Below, one piece after another: positions 57,848 through 62,057 of a DNA stretch of 62,057 nt (position 1 is its first letter; each line of letters begins with the position of its first letter). A program made the position numbers and the translations under genes. The stretch comes from CAYONP01 sp964405335. Lineage in GTDB: Bacteria; Armatimonadota; UBA10988. The notes under the pieces were generated by a model that was not told the DNA's origin, made no database searches, and was given only the letters and a program-made list of their open reading frames with translations. The stretch lies in contig CAYONP010000024.1 of the NCBI GenBank assembly GCA_964405335.1, positions 1 through 62,057 of the forward strand. Reading direction: 5' to 3'.

Positions 57848-58818
57848 CCAGCGCCTCCGTCAATCACCGGCAGCAGGTGCAGCCCGCGCCGCCGGCTCAT
57901 CTCGACGACGGCATCCGGCGGCTGGTTCGCCCGCGTCACGTCGAGCGGCTCAACCCGCCCGGCGGCGGCGGCCTCCTGCTCGCGCGCGTGGTAGCTGCTG
58001 CGCACCAGGGCACCCGCCTCGACATGCGCAAAGCCCAGCGCCAGGCCCTGGCGGGTCAGCGCGGCGAACTCGTCCGGCGTCCAATACTGCTTGACCGGCA
58101 GGTGCTCCGGCGTCGGGCGCAGGTACTGGCCGATGGTCAGCAGGCTGACCCCGACGCCGCGCAGCTCGCGCATCAGGTCGAGGCACTCGTCCATCGTCTC
58201 GCCGTGGCCGACCATGAAGCCGGTTTTGAGCGGCAGTTCGGGTGAGTGCACCGCGGCACGGCGGAACAGGTCGAGCGTCCAGTCGAACTTGGCCTGGCGC
58301 TGGACATAGCGAAACAGCCGCGGCACGGTTTCGACGTTGTGATTGAGCACCTCCGGCCGGGCGTCGAGGACCTGGAGCAGCGCGGCGGCGTCGCCCCTGA
58401 AATCGGGGATCAGCACCTCGACGCGGCAGGCCGGCACGCGCTCGCGGATGAGGCGAAGCGTCTCGGCGAAGATGTGCGCGCCGCCGTCGGGCTGGTCGTC
58501 GCGATTGACCGAGGTGAGCACGGCGTAGCGCAGGCCGAGATACTCGACCGCGGCGGCGACGCGCGCCGGTTCGTCCTCGTCGACCGGTTCGGGCCGGCCG
58601 GTGGCGATGTTGCAGAAGCCGCAGGCTCGGGTGCAGGTGTTGCCGAGCAGCATGAAGGTGGCGGTGCGTTGGTTCCAGCACTCGCCGATGTTCGGGCAGC
58701 GGGCCGATTCGCAGACGGTGTGCAGACGCAGTTCGCCGACCAGGCCCTTGAGCTCGCTGTAACCAGGTCCGGCGGGGAACGGCGCTTTGAGCCAGCCCGG
58801 CCGGCGCATCTGCGGCAT
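57844..58818 (-). CDS. lipA: Lipoyl synthase
   Basis: 324 residues. Both Fe-S clusters are visible: CESARCPNIGEC (C36, C41, C47) and CTRACGFC (C62, C66, C69), with RSSYHA near the C-terminus coordinating the auxiliary cluster via Ser. It inserts sulfur at C6 and C8 of the octanoyl chain on E2/GcvH domains. The ATG at 58818 has GGAG 8 nt upstream; a longer frame to 58845 is less likely. lipB is not in the window. Confidence 0.9.
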   Translation of the reverse strand: MPQMRRPGWLKAPFPAGPGYSELKGLVGELRLHTVCESARCPNIGECWNQRTATFMLLGNTCTRACGFCNIATGRPEPVDEDEPARVAAAVEYLGLRYAVLTSVNRDDQPDGGAHIFAETLRLIRERVPACRVEVLIPDFRGDAAALLQVLDARPEVLNHNVETVPRLFRYVQRQAKFDWTLDLFRRAAVHSPELPLKTGFMVGHGETMDECLDLMRELRGVGVSLLTIGQYLRPTPEHLPVKQYWTPDEFAALTRQGLALGFAHVEAGALVRSSYHAREQEAAAAGRVEPLDVTRANQPPDAVVEMSRRRGLHLLPVIDGGAG

Positions 58819-58878
58819 GGCCACACTCCGGCCCAAGAGTGCCACGGCCGGCCGGGATGGGCAAGCATCGGCGTTGGC

Positions 58879-60999
58879 TCAGTAGAGCCGCTCGATCTTC
58901 ACTCGGTCGTCGGCCCGGCCGAGGCTGACCACATCCTCGTAGGCGCCGGGGCCGAGCCAGATCTGTCGCTCGTTGCCATCGACCACGTCGGCGACCACCG
59001 CGTGCGTCGAGCACAGCCCGCCCAGCCACCAGCGTGAGTCGGTGACGTAGAGTAGGTCGCCCGACTTGGCTTCGAGCTGCTCGGCCAGCGCGGTCGAGAT
59101 GCGCACTTGGGGCAGTTGCCCCTCGCCCACCGGCGGGCCGAACTCCTCGGGGCTGGCGACCGGCATCGCATCGCCGTGGCGGATGGCCGACTCTTCACCC
59201 GGCGCGCCCTTGTAATGCGCCACCGCGTCGCGCACCGTGCCCCAGACCAGCCCGCGCCGGCGCTCCTCCGGCTCGGCGCGGGTGAGCAGCGTGACCACCA
59301 CGCCGATCACCCCGCAGGCCGCGATGCCGTAACAGGCGCGCATGAACTTGTACTGCTCGAAGCCCGCCAGCAGGCCGGTCGAGTCGGGATTGCCGCCCGG
59401 CGGCACGCCGTGGGCGAACGGCGCGACGAGCCCAGGGATGAGCGCCGACAGGGCGATCGCCAGCCCGCCGCCGACCAGCGTCCAGAACGCCGCCTGGCGA
59501 GTGAAGCGCGGCCAGAAGACGCTGAGCAGCAACGCCACGGCGAGCGGCGGCGTGGCCGCGGCGGTGAAGGCGCCGTGCGCTTCGTAGATCGAATCGAAGC
59601 GCTGGAAGACGAGCACCAGCAGGATCCCGATGATGGTCACGCCGACGGCGGTCAGCCGGGCGACCTTGAGCTGCTCGGCCTGGCCCGCGTCGGGGCGGAA
59701 GTAGGGCCGGTAAAGGTCGTTGACCACCACGGCGCTGACCGCCGTGACGATGGTGTCGATGGTCGACATCAGCGCCGCGGTCAGCGCGGCCAGGACCAGC
59801 CCGAACATGCCCGGCCGGCTGAGAAACTCGCTGGCGACGAAGAAGGCCTCCTTGGCGCCCAGCTCGGAGCTGAGCGTGCCGTTCTGCACCAGCGCCCGGG
59901 CGACCCAGCCGCCCGAGGCGACCACGCAGGCGGCCAGCGGCATCAGGATCAGCGGCACGCAGTAGGCCGCCTTGCGGCTCTCGCTGACCGACTTGGCGGC
60001 CATGAAGCGCATCAGGATGCCCTGGTGGGCGAAGTAGAAGACGGCGCTGTTCGCCATCCCGTCCTGCCAGAAGATGCCCACGCTGGGGAAGCTCGGATCG
60101 GCGTTGAAGTTGTGGAAGGCCAGCCGATCGACGCGCGGCAGCAGGTCCCAGAAGGTCCACCAGCCGCCGACATGGGCGATGCCCAGGCCCAGGATCAGCA
60201 GGCCGACGATCATCAGCATCACGCCCTGGAACAGGTCGGTCATGATCACGCTGGTCTGACCGCCGGCGGTGACATAGGCCATCGAGACGAGGGCGACGAC
60301 GGCGGCCGACCAGAACACCGGCGTGCGGATCAACTGGTTGATCGCCGTGCCCATGGTGAACAGGTTCACGCCGATGTAGCCGACCAGGTAGATGAGCATC
60401 ACGATGGTCGCCGCCAGGCGGGTGGGGCGGTCGAACCGGCGCTCGAAGTACTCGGGGATCGAGGTGATCCGCGAGAAGTAGAGGATCGGCAGCCAGCCGA
60501 ACGCGAGCAGCGGCACCCAGAGCCAGTCGTTGAGGTAGGTTTGCGAGCTCGACAGCCCGTACTTGAACCCCTGCTCGCTGTACTTGACGAAGCTGTAGCT
60601 GCCCACCGTGGTGGCCAGCAGCGAGAAGGCGATCAACCACCAGGCGAAGCGCTGGCCGCCGAAGAAGAAGTCCTTGGTCGTCTTCTGCCGCCGGCCGAAC
60701 CAGGTGCCGACAATCAGGATGCCGACGAAATAGAACGCCACCACGGCGTAGTCGAGCGTGGTCCCCAGCACCCCGTGTGTCTGGTAACCGTCGGGGTTCA
60801 GGTTGGCCGGCAGCTCGTTCATCGGCCCGGCCTGCAGCCAGGCCTGCAGCCCGGCAAAGAAGCCCAGGCCGCCGAGCATCAGGATCAGGTTGCCCAGCGG
60901 CCGGCCACGCAGGCCGAGATAGCCCTGGCGCCAGCCGAACCAGAGGCCGGCCAGAAAGACCAACCCGCCGACGCCGTACTGGTAGGACCACGAATTCAT
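58879..60999 (-). CDS. Sodium:solute symporter with a C-terminal cytosolic extension
   Basis: 706 residues. About thirteen or more membrane helices with SSS-family blocks: FFFGGQRFAWWLIAFSLLA, GSYSFVKYSEQG, RITSIPEYFERRFDR, YVTAGGQTSVIMTDLFQGV and LAALTAALMSTIDTIVTAVS. A soluble tail of roughly 100 residues (LPQVRISTALAEQLEAKSGD, LLYVTDSRWWLGGLCSTHAV) follows. The substrate is probably a sugar or other organic solute, but the motifs do not decide it. The ATG at 60999 has AAGGA upstream; an in-frame start at 61101 is less likely. Confidence 0.85.
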   Translation of the reverse strand: MNSWSYQYGVGGLVFLAGLWFGWRQGYLGLRGRPLGNLILMLGGLGFFAGLQAWLQAGPMNELPANLNPDGYQTHGVLGTTLDYAVVAFYFVGILIVGTWFGRRQKTTKDFFFGGQRFAWWLIAFSLLATTVGSYSFVKYSEQGFKYGLSSSQTYLNDWLWVPLLAFGWLPILYFSRITSIPEYFERRFDRPTRLAATIVMLIYLVGYIGVNLFTMGTAINQLIRTPVFWSAAVVALVSMAYVTAGGQTSVIMTDLFQGVMLMIVGLLILGLGIAHVGGWWTFWDLLPRVDRLAFHNFNADPSFPSVGIFWQDGMANSAVFYFAHQGILMRFMAAKSVSESRKAAYCVPLILMPLAACVVASGGWVARALVQNGTLSSELGAKEAFFVASEFLSRPGMFGLVLAALTAALMSTIDTIVTAVSAVVVNDLYRPYFRPDAGQAEQLKVARLTAVGVTIIGILLVLVFQRFDSIYEAHGAFTAAATPPLAVALLLSVFWPRFTRQAAFWTLVGGGLAIALSALIPGLVAPFAHGVPPGGNPDSTGLLAGFEQYKFMRACYGIAACGVIGVVVTLLTRAEPEERRRGLVWGTVRDAVAHYKGAPGEESAIRHGDAMPVASPEEFGPPVGEGQLPQVRISTALAEQLEAKSGDLLYVTDSRWWLGGLCSTHAVVADVVDGNERQIWLGPGAYEDVVSLGRADDRVKIERLY

Positions 61000-61118
61000 G
61001 GAGTCGTCCTTGCCCCGTGCCCCGCGCGGCCGAGGTTCGCCGCCGCGCCGTCGCGACCTGCGGCCGGGGCGACATCCGCTGATCGCGCGCCCGCCCCACA
61101 ATGGCCTCGGAGGGAGTC

Positions 61119-61898
61119 ATGAGTCGGACTACGCTGACACTCGCCGCGCTTGCGGCGGGCCTGGTGGTGACCACGGGCGAGGCTGCCATGGTGGAACGCA
61201 CGGTCGATTATGCGGACGGCGAGACGACGCTCAAGGGCTATCTGGCCTATGACGACGCGCTGGACGGCCCGCGGCCCGGCGTGGTCGTGATCCACGAGTG
61301 GTATGGTCTGAACGACTATGCCAAGCGGCGCGCCAACCAGCTCGCCGAGCTGGGCTACGTGGCCTTCGCCGCCGACATGTATGGCGACGGCCGGGTCGGC
61401 GCCAACCGCGAAGAGGCGCAGCGCCTGGCCGGCTCGGTGCGCGGCACGCCGGCGATGCGCCGACGAGCGGTGCTGGCCTTCGACACCCTCAAGGCGCAGC
61501 CGAACGTCGATCCCGCGCGGATCGCCGCCATCGGTTACTGCTTCGGCGGCACGGGCGTGCTGGAGCTGGCCTACTCGGGCGCGCCGGTAGCCGGCGTGGT
61601 CAGCTTCCACGGTGGGCTGGCGCTGCCCGGCGAGGCGGACACCATCCAGGCCAAGCTCCTCATCCTCGCCGGCGCCAACGACCGCGCCTCGGCGCCGGAG
61701 GCCGTCGGCGCCTGGCAGGCGGCGATGAACGAGAAGGGCGTCGACTGGCAGTTCGTCGCCTACAGCGGCGCGGTGCATGCCTTCACCAACCCGGCCGCAG
61801 GCAACAACCCGGCCGCCGGCGCGGCCTACCACGAGTCGGCCGACAAGCGGTCGTGGGAGCACATGCGGGTCTTCTTCGCCGAGCTGTTCGGCGAGTAG
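61119..61898 (+). CDS. Exported dienelactone hydrolase-family protein
   Basis: 259 residues. Signal peptide (LTLAALAAGLVVTTGEA) and the dienelactone-hydrolase triad C141 (GYCFGG), D188 (GANDRAS) and H220 (GAVHAF) in an alpha/beta-hydrolase fold, with HEWYGLNDYAK as the oxyanion-hole region. The substrate may be a lactone or ester. The ATG at 61119 has GGAGGG upstream; 61101 adds six residues. It is divergent from the symporter and followed by REP1 copy C. Confidence 0.8.
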   Translation: MSRTTLTLAALAAGLVVTTGEAAMVERTVDYADGETTLKGYLAYDDALDGPRPGVVVIHEWYGLNDYAKRRANQLAELGYVAFAADMYGDGRVGANREEAQRLAGSVRGTPAMRRRAVLAFDTLKAQPNVDPARIAAIGYCFGGTGVLELAYSGAPVAGVVSFHGGLALPGEADTIQAKLLILAGANDRASAPEAVGAWQAAMNEKGVDWQFVAYSGAVHAFTNPAAGNNPAAGAAYHESADKRSWEHMRVFFAELFGE

Positions 61899-61938
61899 AC
61901 GCGGGACAGCACGTGATCCAGCGTGCCCGAATAACGCC

Positions 61939-62036
61939 GTAGGGGCGGGTCTCAGACCCGCCCGGCGTCGACGGCTGACACGCTGCCGCGCGGGAGCGAC
62001 GGGTCGCCGGGCAGGTCTGAGACCCGCCCCTACCAC
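61939..62036. repeat. REP1 palindromic element, copy C
   Basis: Left end TAGGGGCGGGTCTCAGACCC and right end GGTCTGAGACCCGCCCCTAC around a middle that differs from copies A and B. Downstream, to the end of the window, only a short direct repeat (CACGTATGTC) is seen. Confidence 0.8.
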
Positions 62037-62057
62037 GTATGTCGACCCACGTATGTC

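Overview
The window is 62 kb of very GC-rich DNA (by eye near 70%) from a Gram-negative-type bacterium. It contains an lpxB gene, a Tat component, lipoprotein-type and Tat-type export signals, and one 100-N scaffold gap, so it is probably a metagenome-assembled scaffold. A prepilin-like protein with an N-terminal methylation segment and an H-x9-DG motif, two uroporphyrinogen-decarboxylase-family proteins, xylose-isomerase-like barrel proteins, a Gfo/Idh/MocA oxidoreductase and a sulfatase together suggest Armatimonadota or a related lineage. That placement is inferred from gene content, not proven.

Layout. 1-12.8 kb: lpxB, a sugar-phosphate isomerase-like protein, an M48 peptidase, a DUF58/DUF4129/NDP-sugar reductase operon, a fused double CDF metal transporter, a UroD-like protein, and an Lrp/AsnC regulator overlapping an aminotransferase. 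12.8-15.4 kb: a tRNA-Val with a clear promoter and terminator, a small membrane protein, and three head-to-tail antitoxin/PIN-toxin cassettes. 15.4-21.1 kb: a nucleotidyltransferase-like/TPM-domain/unknown operon, a pentapeptide-repeat protein, and a sugar isomerase with two SDR dehydrogenases in overlapping frames. 21.2-22.9 kb: an IS110-family element that has split a palindromic repeat and has a plausible bridge-RNA region upstream of its transposase. 23-26 kb: an amino-sugar operon (left-handed beta-helix acyltransferase-like protein, glmM, HAD phosphatase). 26-31 kb: repeat cluster, secreted protein, ChaN-like protein, a lower-GC islet with an HNH nuclease-like gene and a chaN fragment, and a prepilin. 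31-37 kb: a HicA-like gene with a large unknown partner, a second UroD-like protein, and a run of three exported proteins ending in a DUF1573 protein. 37-45.2 kb: GHMP kinase plus NDP-sugar epimerase, a YqaE-type peptide, an anaerobic sulfatase-maturating radical SAM enzyme, several toxin-antitoxin modules including broken copies, and a Tat-exported sulfatase. 45-62 kb: a HEAT-repeat protein, tatA-like gene, oxidoreductase, M48 lipoprotein, Ycf46-like AAA ATPase, DsbD (interrupted by the gap), a discoidin-like exported protein, a PhyH dioxygenase, a papain-like protease, lipA, a sodium:solute symporter and a dienelactone hydrolase.

Themes. Metabolism leans to carbohydrate turnover: sugar isomerases, SDRs, sulfatase plus its maturase, symporter and NDP-sugar enzymes. 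The accessory content is dense in PIN/antitoxin modules and in dispersed palindromic repeats, which fall into at least three families: REP1 with a GGTCTCAGACC core, REP2 with GGTGCCACTGG, and an 86-bp GGGGTCAG element. The most notable observation is the IS110 element. Its boundaries can be read from the two halves of a split REP2 copy, and its upstream non-coding region folds into two large loops that carry short matches to the target halves and to the element's own right end. The second is the antitoxin/PIN array, in which an extended -10 promoter (TGGTATAAT) overlaps the last codons and stop of the upstream toxin and would give leaderless antitoxin messages.
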